Notes under the pieces: model-generated | Databases searched by the model: none | What the model was told of the DNA's origin: nothing | What the model saw: only the letters and a program-made list of their open reading frames with translations | Part shown: in pieces, positions 50,954 to 60,550 of the stretch | How positions within the stretch are numbered: the first letter of the stretch is position 1 | How the letters are laid out: each line of letters begins with the position of its first letter | Origin: Alkalibacter saccharofermentans DSM 14828 | Lineage (GTDB): Bacteria; Bacillota; Clostridia; Eubacteriales; Alkalibacteraceae | Assembly (NCBI RefSeq): GCF_900128885.1 | Contig: NZ_FQTU01000013.1 | Location: 7,703-71,702 of the forward strand | Reading direction: 5' to 3' | Length of the DNA: 64,000 nt | Translations under genes and position numbers: made by a program

Positions 50954-53900
50954 TTGGACGAAAGCACAAGAAAGAGCCATAGAATCCAGGGAGAAAAGTC
51001 TTCTTGTTTCTGCGGCGGCAGGCTCCGGCAAAACGGCGGTTTTAGTCGAAAGGATAATAAGGCTGGTTGTAGATGACCGCGTGGATGTGGAGAAGCTTTT
51101 AGTGGTCACCTTCACGAAGGCGGCTGCTGAAGAGATGAAGCAGCGAATAAGTTCGACGCTTGTAAAAAAAATGTCCGAGGCTACAGGAGAGGAACGGGGA
51201 TTTATCAACAGGCAGATTAATGCCCTTCCATTTGCCTCCATAAGCACAATCCATTCCTTTTGCTCCAGCGTGGTTAGAAGGTATTACCATGTAATTGATA
51301 TCGATCCTGCCTTGAAAGTAGGCAATGAGACGGTACTTCTGATACTGAGACAAAGAGCCATGGAAGAGCTCTTCGAACAGGAATATGAACAAGAGGATGA
51401 AGAATTCATCAAGTTGATGGAGAGCTTTGGAAATGACCGAAGAGACGATAGGTTAAGAGAAATGGTAGAGAAGGTCTACGGATTTTTGATGAATAGACCG
51501 GATCCAAAGGCCTGGGGAAGGAAAGTGGTCGATAGCTTTGGAGTTGATATGCAAGGCTTTGATCGGGGCAGCTACTATGTCTTTTTTGCTCAGAGCACAA
51601 AAGTCAAGCTGGAGCACGCTGCACTTTTATTGACCCGTGCCCTAGAAGATTTGAAAGGTACTGATAACTTCGAAAAGACTTCTGCTGTTGTTCAGGACGA
51701 ATTAAATAATGTTAAAGCTCTAATCAATTCATTGGAAAATGGATTCAGCGCCTTTAGGAAGGTTTTGGACTCGGTCGGTTTTGCAAGGCTTATCATTAAG
51801 ACTGAGGATGCAGACCTAAAGGAGAAGATAAAACAGAGTAGAGATGAAGCCAAAGACATAGCAAAGAAATTGATAGAAAAATTCGGGTATGAAGATGCCG
51901 AGACGATGGTGGAAAACTTAAATGAGATGAAGTCCCGAGCGGCTTTTTTGATAAAAATGGCAGAAAGATTCGAAGAGATTTATTCAAGGATGAAGAGGGA
52001 AAAATCAATTATGGATTTTAACGATTTGGAGCATTTTTGCATGAAAATACTCGCAAATGATGAAGTGGCCAATCAGTTAAGGGAAGAATACAGATACGTC
52101 TTCATCGATGAGTATCAGGACAGCAATCAAATTCAGGATGTGATTGCTTCTCGCATACAAAGAGAGAATAATCTTTTTTTAGTAGGGGACGTAAAACAGA
52201 GCATATACAGGTTTAGGCTTTCAGATCCTACGCTGTTCATACAAAAAAGCCTGGTTTATGAAAGTGCTGATTCAAGTATTAATGAGCTTTTGCACTTGAA
52301 CACCAATTTTAGAAGCAGAAGCACAATCATAGACTTTATAAACTATGTATTTGAGAGAACAATGTGTTCATATGTAGGAGAAATGGATTATACGGAAAAA
52401 GAAAAGCTAAATCCAGGATTGATCCTTCCGGAAATGGAATGTGACAAGACCGAGATATACCTAATATCCAATGACTTGGAAAAAGACGACAGTGAAGAAG
52501 AGGAAGAGATCGAAGAGATGAAGCTTGAGGAACTTGAAGCCAAGGTCATTGCTTCCAAGATAAAGAGTCTGATGGGTACAGAGATTTTTGATGCAAAGAA
52601 ACAAGAGTATAGAAAACTAGGTTATAGGGATATAGTAGTCCTGCTCAGAACGGTAAAGAAAAAGGGGCAAATTTATCAGGAGGTGCTGATGGAAAATGGC
52701 ATACCTGTTTATGCGGAGAGCGGAACTGGATATTTCGATACCTTGGAGATAAGCCTCTTGCTCGATGTTTTGCGTGTGATAGACAATAGGAGGCAGGACA
52801 TTCCACTATTGTCGGTGATGCGGTCTCCGGTGTTTAAATTCACTATAGATGAGATTATTTCAATTCGAGAAGCGGCAAAAGGCAAGAGCATGGTGGAAGC
52901 ATTGCTAAAGGCATCTGAAAATCCAGAGGAAGCCTTGCAGGAAAAAGCACAAGGCATGCTGTCTGTGATTGCCAGATGGAAAAAACAATCACGGGTGATG
53001 CCCCTTGATAGATTTCTATGGAGCATCCTAGTGGAAACTGATTATTATGGATATGTGGGTGCACTGCCCGGTGGAGTGCAAAGACAAGCGAATATAAGAA
53101 TGCTAGTGGACAGGGCGAAGGAGTTTGCTGATTCTTCCATGAAGGGATTGTTCAACTTCGTGAAGTTCGTAGAAGAGCTAAAAAACACAAAGACGGATCT
53201 CACAGGAGCAAAGGTTCTTGGCGCAATGGATGACGTAGTCAGGATAATGAGCATACATAAAAGCAAGGGACTTGAATTTCCCGTGGTGTTTGTGGGAGGT
53301 ATGAATAAGAACTTCAACATGTTGGACATTCAGCAGTCGCTTATATTGCACAAGGATCTTGGCTTGTCTATGGAATACGTCAATCTGGATGAGCGAAGAT
53401 ACTGCGAGACCATATACAAAAGCATAGCAAAAGAAAAGACTGCCTTAGAGGTTCTATCTGAAGAAATGAGGGTTTTATACGTCGCTATGACTAGGGCGAG
53501 GGATAAGCTGATAATGGTGGGTTCGGGGAAAAGACTGGACAGCAAGATCGAAGGATGGGCAAAACCTCTTTCAGCATACACCGTTTCAAAGGCAAAAACC
53601 TACCTGGACTGGGTTTTAGGGGCTTTGTTGGGCTATGAAGAAGCAATTGTCCTTGCAAAGCAAGGTGCATATGAAAGTGAAATGGTAAAAATAGAGAAGA
53701 TATCCATGGACTCGATAGCACGAGTTGAGTCTGAGCAGGATAGATACATAAATAAGATTTCAGATTATTTTGCAGCACTCGAAGATACCACAGGCCAGGT
53801 ACCACCGCAAATTATCGAAAGGTTGGAATGGTCATATCCCTGGGAAAGAGAAATAACCCTCCCTTCGAAGATGTCGGTAACAGATATGAAGAGGTTTAAA

Positions 53901-54503
53901 AGAACGAAAAATCTTATTAAAACTTCTGAAGAACTGAAGACGCCAATATTTTTGCAGAGGGAAAAGACAAAGAAAGCTTCTGAGATAGGAAGCGCGAACC
54001 ACTTTGTGATGCAACACCTGAATCTTGAAAGAATCAAGCACTCAGGGGATATGGCAGATGAAATAAATTTGCAGCTTTCAGGGTTATTTAAATCGGAAAG
54101 GCTTGATGTCAGTTTTGAAGGGAAAATAAATGTTGGCGCAATCGTAGCCTTCTTTGCAAACACCCTGGGGAAAAGGATGATAGAAAGTCCTAAGATATAC
54201 AGAGAGCAGACCTTTAATCTCGAAATAAAGGAGTCTGAGCTATACGAGGGAGGCTCGCCTGATGAAAGCGTTTTGGTTCAGGGAATGATAGACTGTTTTT
54301 TTCGAGAGGAGAATCACTGGATACTTATAGACTACAAGAGTGATTATTTTGCATCTGAAAAACAAAAGGCGGACATTTTGGATAAATACAAAGACCAAAT
54401 AGCAGTCTATGCTAAAGCCATTGAAAAAATCACCGGGAAAAGGGTAAAGGAATCTTATTTGTACCTATTGCACTCCAATGAAGCGCTGCCTGTAACAACA
54501 TAA
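50946..54503 (+). CDS. addA: ATP-dependent helicase/nuclease subunit AddA
   Basis: UvrD-type helicase and nuclease partner of AddB, 1185 residues. It begins DWTKAQERAIESREKSLLVS with Walker A SAAAGSGKTAVLVERI, then VTFTKAAAEEMKQR, FIDEYQDSNQIQ, GDVKQSIYRFRLS and VLYVAMTRARDKL. The C-terminal RecB nuclease motif is LIDYKSDYF. The open frame extends to 50919, but ATG 50946 after GGGGTGAG matches the family start. It overlaps addB by 8 bp. Confidence 0.95.
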   Translation: MADWTKAQERAIESREKSLLVSAAAGSGKTAVLVERIIRLVVDDRVDVEKLLVVTFTKAAAEEMKQRISSTLVKKMSEATGEERGFINRQINALPFASISTIHSFCSSVVRRYYHVIDIDPALKVGNETVLLILRQRAMEELFEQEYEQEDEEFIKLMESFGNDRRDDRLREMVEKVYGFLMNRPDPKAWGRKVVDSFGVDMQGFDRGSYYVFFAQSTKVKLEHAALLLTRALEDLKGTDNFEKTSAVVQDELNNVKALINSLENGFSAFRKVLDSVGFARLIIKTEDADLKEKIKQSRDEAKDIAKKLIEKFGYEDAETMVENLNEMKSRAAFLIKMAERFEEIYSRMKREKSIMDFNDLEHFCMKILANDEVANQLREEYRYVFIDEYQDSNQIQDVIASRIQRENNLFLVGDVKQSIYRFRLSDPTLFIQKSLVYESADSSINELLHLNTNFRSRSTIIDFINYVFERTMCSYVGEMDYTEKEKLNPGLILPEMECDKTEIYLISNDLEKDDSEEEEEIEEMKLEELEAKVIASKIKSLMGTEIFDAKKQEYRKLGYRDIVVLLRTVKKKGQIYQEVLMENGIPVYAESGTGYFDTLEISLLLDVLRVIDNRRQDIPLLSVMRSPVFKFTIDEIISIREAAKGKSMVEALLKASENPEEALQEKAQGMLSVIARWKKQSRVMPLDRFLWSILVETDYYGYVGALPGGVQRQANIRMLVDRAKEFADSSMKGLFNFVKFVEELKNTKTDLTGAKVLGAMDDVVRIMSIHKSKGLEFPVVFVGGMNKNFNMLDIQQSLILHKDLGLSMEYVNLDERRYCETIYKSIAKEKTALEVLSEEMRVLYVAMTRARDKLIMVGSGKRLDSKIEGWAKPLSAYTVSKAKTYLDWVLGALLGYEEAIVLAKQGAYESEMVKIEKISMDSIARVESEQDRYINKISDYFAALEDTTGQVPPQIIERLEWSYPWEREITLPSKMSVTDMKRFKRTKNLIKTSEELKTPIFLQREKTKKASEIGSANHFVMQHLNLERIKHSGDMADEINLQLSGLFKSERLDVSFEGKINVGAIVAFFANTLGKRMIESPKIYREQTFNLEIKESELYEGGSPDESVLVQGMIDCFFREENHWILIDYKSDYFASEKQKADILDKYKDQIAVYAKAIEKITGKRVKESYLYLLHSNEALPVTT

Positions 54504-54506
54504 TTG

Positions 54507-54535
54507 TTGACAGGTAATAATTCATAGGGTAGTAT
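54507..54535 (+). promoter_or_regulatory. Promoter of ispE
   Basis: TTGACA (54507-54512), 17-bp spacer, TAGTAT (54530-54535), just after addA. Confidence 0.7.
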
Positions 54536-54585
54536 CATATTATGTGAATTTAGTATACAATATTACAAAAACAAATGAGGTGCTT

Positions 54586-55455
54586 ATGAACCGTATTTCT
54601 GTAAGAACACCGGCAAAAATAAACTTGACCCTGGATATCCTCAAGAAAAGAGAGGATGGCTACCATGAAATATCCATGGTGATGCAAACGGTGGACCTTT
54701 GCGACGAGCTGGAATTTGAGGAAAGGGAAATCGGAATAGAAATCGAATGTAGCAACCATGAAATTCCCTGCGACAGTGGGAACTTAGTTTACAAAGCGGC
54801 GAATGCTCTGAAGGACGAATTTGGCATTCAAAAAGGGATCTACATAAAAATCAACAAGAAGATACCCTTGGAAGCGGGTTTGGCAGGAGGGTCTGCGAAT
54901 GCTGCGGGAACTTTGCTTGCTTTAAAAAAAATGTGGAGAATAGAGGCAACGGATGATAGGCTCAACGAGATAGCCAAGTCGATTGGTGCAGATGTGCCAT
55001 ATTGTACGAAAGGCGGCACTATGCTTGCCCAGGGAATAGGAGAGAAGCTGACAAAGCTTAAAGACCTGCCGGATTATCACGTAGTCCTGGTAAAGCCGGA
55101 ATTTTCAATATCCACAGCATGGGCTTACAACAATGTGGATATAAAAAACATCAAGCAACATCCGGACAATGAAGCTGTCAGCCGTGCCATCGAATATGGA
55201 GATAGGGCTGTAATTGAAAAAAACTTGGGGAATGTTTTTGAAGAAGCAGCTTTTAAGAAGTATCCGGAACTTGCTGAAATAAAAGAGACTTTAATCAAGC
55301 TGGGGGCTAAGGGAAGTCTTATGAGTGGAAGCGGCCCAACGATGTATGGTCTGTTCGACGATGAGGCAAAGGCTCAACTTGCTTGTGAACACTTTAGGGG
55401 GATATATGACGAGGTGTACAAGGCAAAGACGTGCCATCAATTAATTAAGGAGTGA
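54586..55455 (+). CDS. ispE: 4-diphosphocytidyl-2-C-methyl-D-erythritol kinase
   Basis: Phosphorylates the 2-hydroxyl of CDP-methylerythritol in the MEP isoprenoid pathway. The 289-residue GHMP kinase has the substrate-binding PAKINLTLDILKKREDGYHE, the ATP loop PLEAGLAGGSANAA and GSLMSGSGPTMYGLF. ATG 54586 follows GAGGTG; the upstream in-frame extension to 54544 lacks a ribosome site. A GntR gene overlaps its end region. Confidence 0.95.
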   Translation: MNRISVRTPAKINLTLDILKKREDGYHEISMVMQTVDLCDELEFEEREIGIEIECSNHEIPCDSGNLVYKAANALKDEFGIQKGIYIKINKKIPLEAGLAGGSANAAGTLLALKKMWRIEATDDRLNEIAKSIGADVPYCTKGGTMLAQGIGEKLTKLKDLPDYHVVLVKPEFSISTAWAYNNVDIKNIKQHPDNEAVSRAIEYGDRAVIEKNLGNVFEEAAFKKYPELAEIKETLIKLGAKGSLMSGSGPTMYGLFDDEAKAQLACEHFRGIYDEVYKAKTCHQLIKE

Positions 55456-55463
55456 TCTACCCT

Positions 55464-56135
55464 ATGGATAATTTTCTCAAGATTGACATGGATACTTACA
55501 AGCCACTGAGAGAAATTGTGTTTACCACGATGAGAGAGGCAATAATCAACGGAGACTTTAAGCCCGGACAAAGGCTAATGGAGGTCCAGTTGGCAGAGCA
55601 GATGGGCGTAAGCAGAACCCCTGTCAGAGAAGCTATTAGAAAACTTGAATTGGAAGGTCTTGTGGTAATGGTGCCTAGAAAGGGCGCGTATGTTGCAGGG
55701 CTGTCAAGCGAGGATGTAAAAGAGGTCTTGGAAATCAGGGCGGTTTTGGAGGGGTTGGCTGCATCTTTGGCTGCAAAAAATGCTTCCGCTGCAGATATAG
55801 AGCAACTTCAGGAAATCGTAGAAAAATTCAAGGTCGCTGCAGAGGAAAAGGATGTCGTTAGACTAATCAATTTCGACTCGGATTTTCACGATGTCATGTA
55901 CAGGGCTTCAAAAAATAAAAAGCTGATCCAATTGATCAGCGCTTTAAGAGAGCAGGTTCAAAGGTTCAGGGTCGCTTATTTCACAAAAATAAGGAGCACC
56001 CAGACCTTGATCGAAGAGCATAATGACCTGGTTTCATCCATTGTGAACAACGAGCCTGATCGGGCTAGAGCAATTGCCGAAAAGCACATATCGACTACAG
56101 AGAAGCTTATAACCTCAATTGAAGAAAAAAGGTAA
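55464..56135 (+). CDS. GntR-family regulator with FCD domain
   Basis: A 223-residue regulator. The winged helix (REIVFTTMREAIINGDFKPG, then EQMGVSRTPVREAIRKLELEGLV) fills residues 15-80. The all-helical FCD effector domain, with FDSDFHDVMYRASKNKKLI and a late His in ARAIAEKHI, makes up the rest; the residues fit the usual metal-dependent acid-binding pocket. I prefer ATG 55464 to the GTG at 55452 that overlaps ispE. Its targets and ligand are unknown; adjacency to ispE is common in Clostridia, as I recall. Confidence 0.88.
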   Translation: MDNFLKIDMDTYKPLREIVFTTMREAIINGDFKPGQRLMEVQLAEQMGVSRTPVREAIRKLELEGLVVMVPRKGAYVAGLSSEDVKEVLEIRAVLEGLAASLAAKNASAADIEQLQEIVEKFKVAAEEKDVVRLINFDSDFHDVMYRASKNKKLIQLISALREQVQRFRVAYFTKIRSTQTLIEEHNDLVSSIVNNEPDRARAIAEKHISTTEKLITSIEEKR

Positions 56136-56141
56136 ATGGCC

Positions 56142-56597
56142 TTATGCTGCTTCAGAAGGCTCCAGTAGCAGAACCATGATGAGCAGTATGCTTCCGGAAA
56201 CGATAAAGATATCAGCCACATTGAAGATGGCAAAATTTATCAGGCGAAAATCGAAAAAATCAACGACAAAGTTGAATCTGAAACGATCAATAAGGTTGCC
56301 CAAGGCTCCACCGATTATTAGTGCCAGCGAAAGGCTTTTAATAGTGAGCTTGCCTTCTTTTCTGGTCAAGAATATCAAGTAGATCAATAGTACAACTGAA
56401 AAAACAGAGGTTATGATTTTTAAAAATAGTTGCATGTCAGTGAAGATGCTAAAAGCAGCACCGGTGTTTTCTGCATAAGTCAGGTGGAAGACGCCTTCCC
56501 ACAAAGGGATGCTGGCGCTGCCCTTGAGATGTTCAAGAGCCAGTGATTTGGAAAATTGATCCAGTGCGGTTATTGCAAGTATGATAATAAAGCTCAA
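56142..56597 (-). CDS. lspA: Lipoprotein signal peptidase II
   Basis: Membrane aspartyl protease that cleaves prolipoproteins such as MetQ. The 151-residue protein has four spans and both catalytic Asp boxes: YAENTGAAFSIF nearby and GGALGNLIDRFRFNFVVDFFDF (the two Asp). The N-terminal D-Q-x-S-K motif is present. The start is TTG 56597 after CAGGAGG. It is convergent with the GntR gene, with 6 bp between stops, and divergent from tyrS. Confidence 0.94.
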   Translation of the reverse strand: MSFIIILAITALDQFSKSLALEHLKGSASIPLWEGVFHLTYAENTGAAFSIFTDMQLFLKIITSVFSVVLLIYLIFLTRKEGKLTIKSLSLALIIGGALGNLIDRFRFNFVVDFFDFRLINFAIFNVADIFIVSGSILLIMVLLLEPSEAA

Positions 56598-56732
56598 AAT
56601 AGTATCCTCCTGTTACAAATTTATTCGCATTTATAGTATAATATATCATTGAGCCTGTGTACAGACGAGAGTCTTGAAACGGGAAGTATTAATATAATGA
56701 AATGGCAGACAAGCTATATTTAGGAGGCCGAT

Positions 56733-57956
56733 ATGAACAACGTATTCGATGTTTTAAAGGAACGTGGATTTATAGAGCAGTGCACCCACGAAGACGAAAT
56801 AAGAGAGTTGCTTGAGAAAGAACAAGTGACGTTTTATATAGGTTTTGACCCTACGGCAGACAGTTTGCACATAGGGCATTTTCTTCAAATAATGGTAATG
56901 ACCCATATGCAAAGACACGGGCACAAGCCTATAGCATTGATTGGTGGTGGAACCACCATGGTCGGGGATCCCACTGACAAGACGGACATGAGAAAAATGT
57001 TGACCCAGGAACAGATAAACGAAAATGGGGAAAAATTCAAGACAGTATTTAAAAAGTTTCTGGATTTTTCCGATGACAAGGCGATAATGCTTAACAATGC
57101 GGACTGGCTTTTAGACTTAAATTATGTGGAGCTGCTAAGAGAGGTTGGAGTACATTTCTCGGTAAACAGGATGCTTGCAGCGGACTGCTATAAGACGCGG
57201 ATGGAACAGGGCCTGACATTTTTGGAGTTCAATTACATGATAATGCAGTCCTATGATTTTTACGTGCTGTACAGGGACTACAACTGCAAGATGCAGCTGG
57301 GTGGAAACGACCAGTGGTCAAACATCCTTGGTGGCACGGAACTTGTAAGAAGAAAGCTTGGAGGTCAAGCTTATGGAATGACATTCAGCCTGCTTACTAC
57401 TTCCGATGGCAAGAAGATGGGTAAAACGGAAAAAGGAGCACTATGGCTGGATCCCGAAAAGACATCTCCTTATGATTTTTATCAGTACTGGAGAAATGTT
57501 GACGATGCAGATGTAAGAAAATGCCTGGCCCTGCTTACGTTCCTTCCGATGGAGGAAGTAGAAAGGTTAAGCTCCTTCGAAGGCTCTGAAATCAACAAAT
57601 CAAAGGAAGTTTTGGCTTATGAAGTGACGAAGATAATTCACGGTGAGGACGAGGCGAACAAGGCTCAAAATACCGCAAAGAGCCTATTTTCCCTTCATAC
57701 TGATTCTGCTGAAATGCCCACCACTGAAATAGACAGACAAGAGCTTTCTGAGATGGAAATCTTGGATATTATGATTAAAGCAAACTTGATTCCTTCGAAA
57801 AGCGAGGGCAGAAGACTAGTGACCCAGGGCGGAGTGCAAGTCGACGGCGAGAAAGTTGAAGATTTAAATTACAAGCTTCCACAGGACAAGCTGGGCGGAG
57901 AGAGCTTCATCATAAAAAAAGGCAAAAAAGTTCATCATAAGATAAAAATAACATGA
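56733..57956 (+). CDS. tyrS: Tyrosyl-tRNA synthetase
   Basis: Charges tRNA-Tyr, cytoplasmic, 407 residues. The class I signatures are FDPTADSLHIGHF (HIGH) and KKMGKTEKG (the KMSKS equivalent). The C-terminal S4-like RNA-binding domain covers about residues 345-407 (KSEGRRLVTQGGVQVDGEKV). ATG follows AGGAGG. No T-box leader motif was seen upstream. A stem-loop follows before hisS. Confidence 0.95.
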   Translation: MNNVFDVLKERGFIEQCTHEDEIRELLEKEQVTFYIGFDPTADSLHIGHFLQIMVMTHMQRHGHKPIALIGGGTTMVGDPTDKTDMRKMLTQEQINENGEKFKTVFKKFLDFSDDKAIMLNNADWLLDLNYVELLREVGVHFSVNRMLAADCYKTRMEQGLTFLEFNYMIMQSYDFYVLYRDYNCKMQLGGNDQWSNILGGTELVRRKLGGQAYGMTFSLLTTSDGKKMGKTEKGALWLDPEKTSPYDFYQYWRNVDDADVRKCLALLTFLPMEEVERLSSFEGSEINKSKEVLAYEVTKIIHGEDEANKAQNTAKSLFSLHTDSAEMPTTEIDRQELSEMEILDIMIKANLIPSKSEGRRLVTQGGVQVDGEKVEDLNYKLPQDKLGGESFIIKKGKKVHHKIKIT

Positions 57957-57960
57957 AAAT

Positions 57961-57998
57961 ATGCCGCCGGGATGTGACTTGGTTCACTCCAGCGGCAT
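57961..57998 (+). terminator. Stem-loop between tyrS and hisS
   Basis: ATGCCGC pairs with GCGGCAT, and inside it GTGA with TCAC, around CTTGGT. No T run follows, so it may be a weak terminator, attenuator or RNA processing site. Confidence 0.5.
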
Positions 57999-58022
57999 TA
58001 TCTACAATCAGGAGGTTTTAAA

Positions 58023-59267
58023 ATGGCAAAGAGCTCAAACCCTGTCAGGGGAACAAGAGACATACTCCCGAAAGAAATGGATTTAAGAGACGAAATTGAA
58101 GCAAAAATTCTAAATACCTACAGATTTCACGGGTTCGAAAGGATAGAGACACCGGCGATAGAATCTTTAGATCTTCTGTTGGACAGCGAGGGTGGTGAAA
58201 ATCTCAAGATGCTTTTCACCGTGCTAAAAAGAGGAGAGAAACTCAATTTGAAAGAGGACGCGGCTATCGGCGAGATATGCGATATCGGGCTAAGGTACGA
58301 CTTGACGCTTCCGCTGAGCAGGTTTTACTCCAACAACAAACAGGAACTGTCTACCCCTTTTAAAAGCATACAGATAGGAAACGTCTATAGAGCAGAAAGA
58401 CCTCAAAAGGGAAGATTCAGATCTTTTAAGCAATGCGACATAGATATAATAGGGGATGAATCCTGGTGCGCGGAAGTGGAGCTTATCGACACTACTGCAA
58501 AAGCTCTAAAGGCTATCGGATTTGACAATTTTACAGTGAGGATAAACGATAGAAGAATTCTTTCTGAAATGATAATTTCAAGCGGTTATGACACTAAGCA
58601 AGTTGACCAGGTGAGCATAATACTTGATAAAAAGGACAAGATAGGAAGAGAAGGCGTGATAGGAGAGCTAGAAACATTGAGCGAAGGTAGAGAGTCAGCT
58701 TTTAAGCTTGTTGATCTGACTGAATCTCTAAATGTCAATAGCTTGGCTGAATCTGGGCTCGCAGCTGAAGCCGTGGAAGGACTCTTAAAGACCATGGAAG
58801 CTGTAGAAGAGCTTTCGGAAGGAGCTTTTAAAATCGAGTTCGATCCAACCCTGGTAAGGGGAATGGGATATTACACTGGGATGATTTTTGAAGTTGCATA
58901 CGGGCCTTATGGATTTTCAGTTGCTGGAGGAGGAAGATACGACGGGCTCATAGGCAAGTTCAGCAAGGAATCCGTTCCGGCTGTTGGGTTTTCAATTGGA
59001 TTTGAACGAATTGTTTCCATCATGCTGGAAGAAAACAAGGGGGTCAATGGGGAAAGCAAGCGTCTTGCTCTTTTGTTCGACGATGAAAATGAGATATCAA
59101 AGGTAATAAAGCAGGCAGGAGTTTTAAGAAAAAAAGGCTACTTGGTTTCGGTAGCTAAGACCAAAAAAAAGCTTGGAAAACAGATAGGACAGCTTGAAGC
59201 AGCAGGCTACGGATATCTCTGGGTGTTTGGCAGAGACGTGGAAGAAAGAAAACTGGGTAATGATTGA
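58023..59267 (+). CDS. hisS: Histidyl-tRNA synthetase
   Basis: Class II synthetase for histidine, 414 residues. It starts PVRGTRDILP, with LRYDLTLPLSR, motif 2 FRSFKQCDIDIIG, the histidine-A motif LVRGMGYYTG and AGGGRYDGL (motif 3 region GFSIGFER). A C-terminal anticodon-binding domain follows (LALLFDDENEISKVIKQAGV). The presence of that domain and all motifs favours HisS over the HisZ paralogue. Ribosome site AGGAGG. It overlaps the next gene by one base. Confidence 0.92.
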   Translation: MAKSSNPVRGTRDILPKEMDLRDEIEAKILNTYRFHGFERIETPAIESLDLLLDSEGGENLKMLFTVLKRGEKLNLKEDAAIGEICDIGLRYDLTLPLSRFYSNNKQELSTPFKSIQIGNVYRAERPQKGRFRSFKQCDIDIIGDESWCAEVELIDTTAKALKAIGFDNFTVRINDRRILSEMIISSGYDTKQVDQVSIILDKKDKIGREGVIGELETLSEGRESAFKLVDLTESLNVNSLAESGLAAEAVEGLLKTMEAVEELSEGAFKIEFDPTLVRGMGYYTGMIFEVAYGPYGFSVAGGGRYDGLIGKFSKESVPAVGFSIGFERIVSIMLEENKGVNGESKRLALLFDDENEISKVIKQAGVLRKKGYLVSVAKTKKKLGKQIGQLEAAGYGYLWVFGRDVEERKLGND

Positions 59268-60397
59268 TGAAAAAATTTGAAATAATAGCAACATGTACAT
59301 TTGGACTTGAAAGCGTGCTCAAAAGAGAAATCGCCCACCTGGGATTTGAAAAACCAAGAACCGAAAACGGAAGAGTGGTATTTACCGGGACTTGTGAAGA
59401 TATTGCGAAGGCAAACATATCTCTTAGGACTGCAGACAGGGTATTGGTGAAGGTAGGTGAATTTGAAAGCCTGACCTTCGACGATTTATATGAAAAAACC
59501 AAGGCGCTGCCTTGGGAAAACTGGATTGGGCCCAAGGATAGCTTCCCAGTTGCAAAGGCAACATCTGTCAAGTCAAAGCTTTTCAGCAAATCAGACTGTC
59601 AAAAGATAGTTAAAAAGGCAATCGTGGACAGGTTGAGGAAGAAGTATCATATAGAATGGTTCGAAGAGATTGACGAAAAGTTCCCCGTTCATTTAAGTAT
59701 CTTAAAGGATGTTGCTGTTTTGTCTATAGATACATCGGGAAGCGGTCTCAACAAAAGAGGGTACAGAGCCGAAGGGAATGAAGCGCCTATAAAGGAGACT
59801 CTTGCGGCGGCCTTGGTGCTTCTCTCTGGATGGAGAAGAGATAAAAAGCTCGTAGATCCCTTTTGCGGGTCCGGTACACTGCTAATAGAAGCAGCCCTTT
59901 ACGGACTGGATATCAAGCCGGGAATAAGCAGAAGCTTTATCAGCGAGACGTGGAGCAAGGAGTTTAGAACGGCATATTCAAAGATGAAGGAAGAGCTCTC
60001 CGTAAGAAAAGATTACGGAAAACTTGACATTCAAGGATGGGATCTAGATAAGAAGTCTCTGAAGATTGCGAGGCAAAACGCTAAAATAGCAGGGGTGGAG
60101 GAGCACATCGAATTTGTGGAGAAAGATGCCAGGGACTTAGAAGAGCTTCAAGATTCTGGAATAATAGTCGCCAACCCTCCATATGGGGACAGGCTGCTAG
60201 ATAAAAGAGAAGTGGAAAATCTATATCAGGATTTGGGGCGGGCCTACAAGAAAACAAAAGGATGGTCTTTTAATGTCATAACGGGTCACCTCGAATTCGA
60301 AAGACACTTTAAGATTAGGGCGACAAAGAACAGAAAACTCTACAATGGGAATCTGCTCACGTATTTCTATCAATATTTGCCCAATTCCAAAAGATGA
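59267..60397 (+). CDS. THUMP-domain class I SAM-dependent RNA methyltransferase (RlmL-like)
   Basis: Probably methylates guanine in 23S rRNA. The 376-residue protein has an N-terminal ferredoxin-like and THUMP region (residues 1-160, TCTFGLESVLKREIAHLGFE) and a methyltransferase domain with LVDPFCGSGTLLIEAALYG and the catalytic IIVANPPYGDRL (NPPY). It resembles the YpsC/RlmL-type group. ATG 59267 overlaps the hisS stop as TGATG, giving translational coupling. Confidence 0.92.
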   Translation: MKKFEIIATCTFGLESVLKREIAHLGFEKPRTENGRVVFTGTCEDIAKANISLRTADRVLVKVGEFESLTFDDLYEKTKALPWENWIGPKDSFPVAKATSVKSKLFSKSDCQKIVKKAIVDRLRKKYHIEWFEEIDEKFPVHLSILKDVAVLSIDTSGSGLNKRGYRAEGNEAPIKETLAAALVLLSGWRRDKKLVDPFCGSGTLLIEAALYGLDIKPGISRSFISETWSKEFRTAYSKMKEELSVRKDYGKLDIQGWDLDKKSLKIARQNAKIAGVEEHIEFVEKDARDLEELQDSGIIVANPPYGDRLLDKREVENLYQDLGRAYKKTKGWSFNVITGHLEFERHFKIRATKNRKLYNGNLLTYFYQYLPNSKR

Positions 60398-60407
60398 TTT
60401 TATTTTT

Positions 60408-60519
60408 TATGATATAATCTGCGCCTAAAAGGATAGTCAATAAATAGCGTTACTTAAATATATGATATAATATTCGCAAAAATCATCGGAGGCATAATCC
60501 GCGTTTTTTATGATATAAT
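60408..60519 (+). promoter_or_regulatory. Three tandem extended -10 elements upstream of thyX
   Basis: TATGATATAAT occurs exactly at 60408-60418, 60461-60471 and 60509-60519. The third copy is preceded by TCATCGGAGG (60483-60492), as at nfo. None has a clear -35 hexamer. Confidence 0.55.
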
Positions 60520-60550
60520 TAGTGAAATAACTTAATTTGGAGGTACACTC

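Noticed and set aside
56598..58022. T-box leaders for tyrS or hisS
   Set aside because: No GGTGGNACC-type antiterminator or specifier arm was seen before either gene; only a simple stem-loop lies between them.
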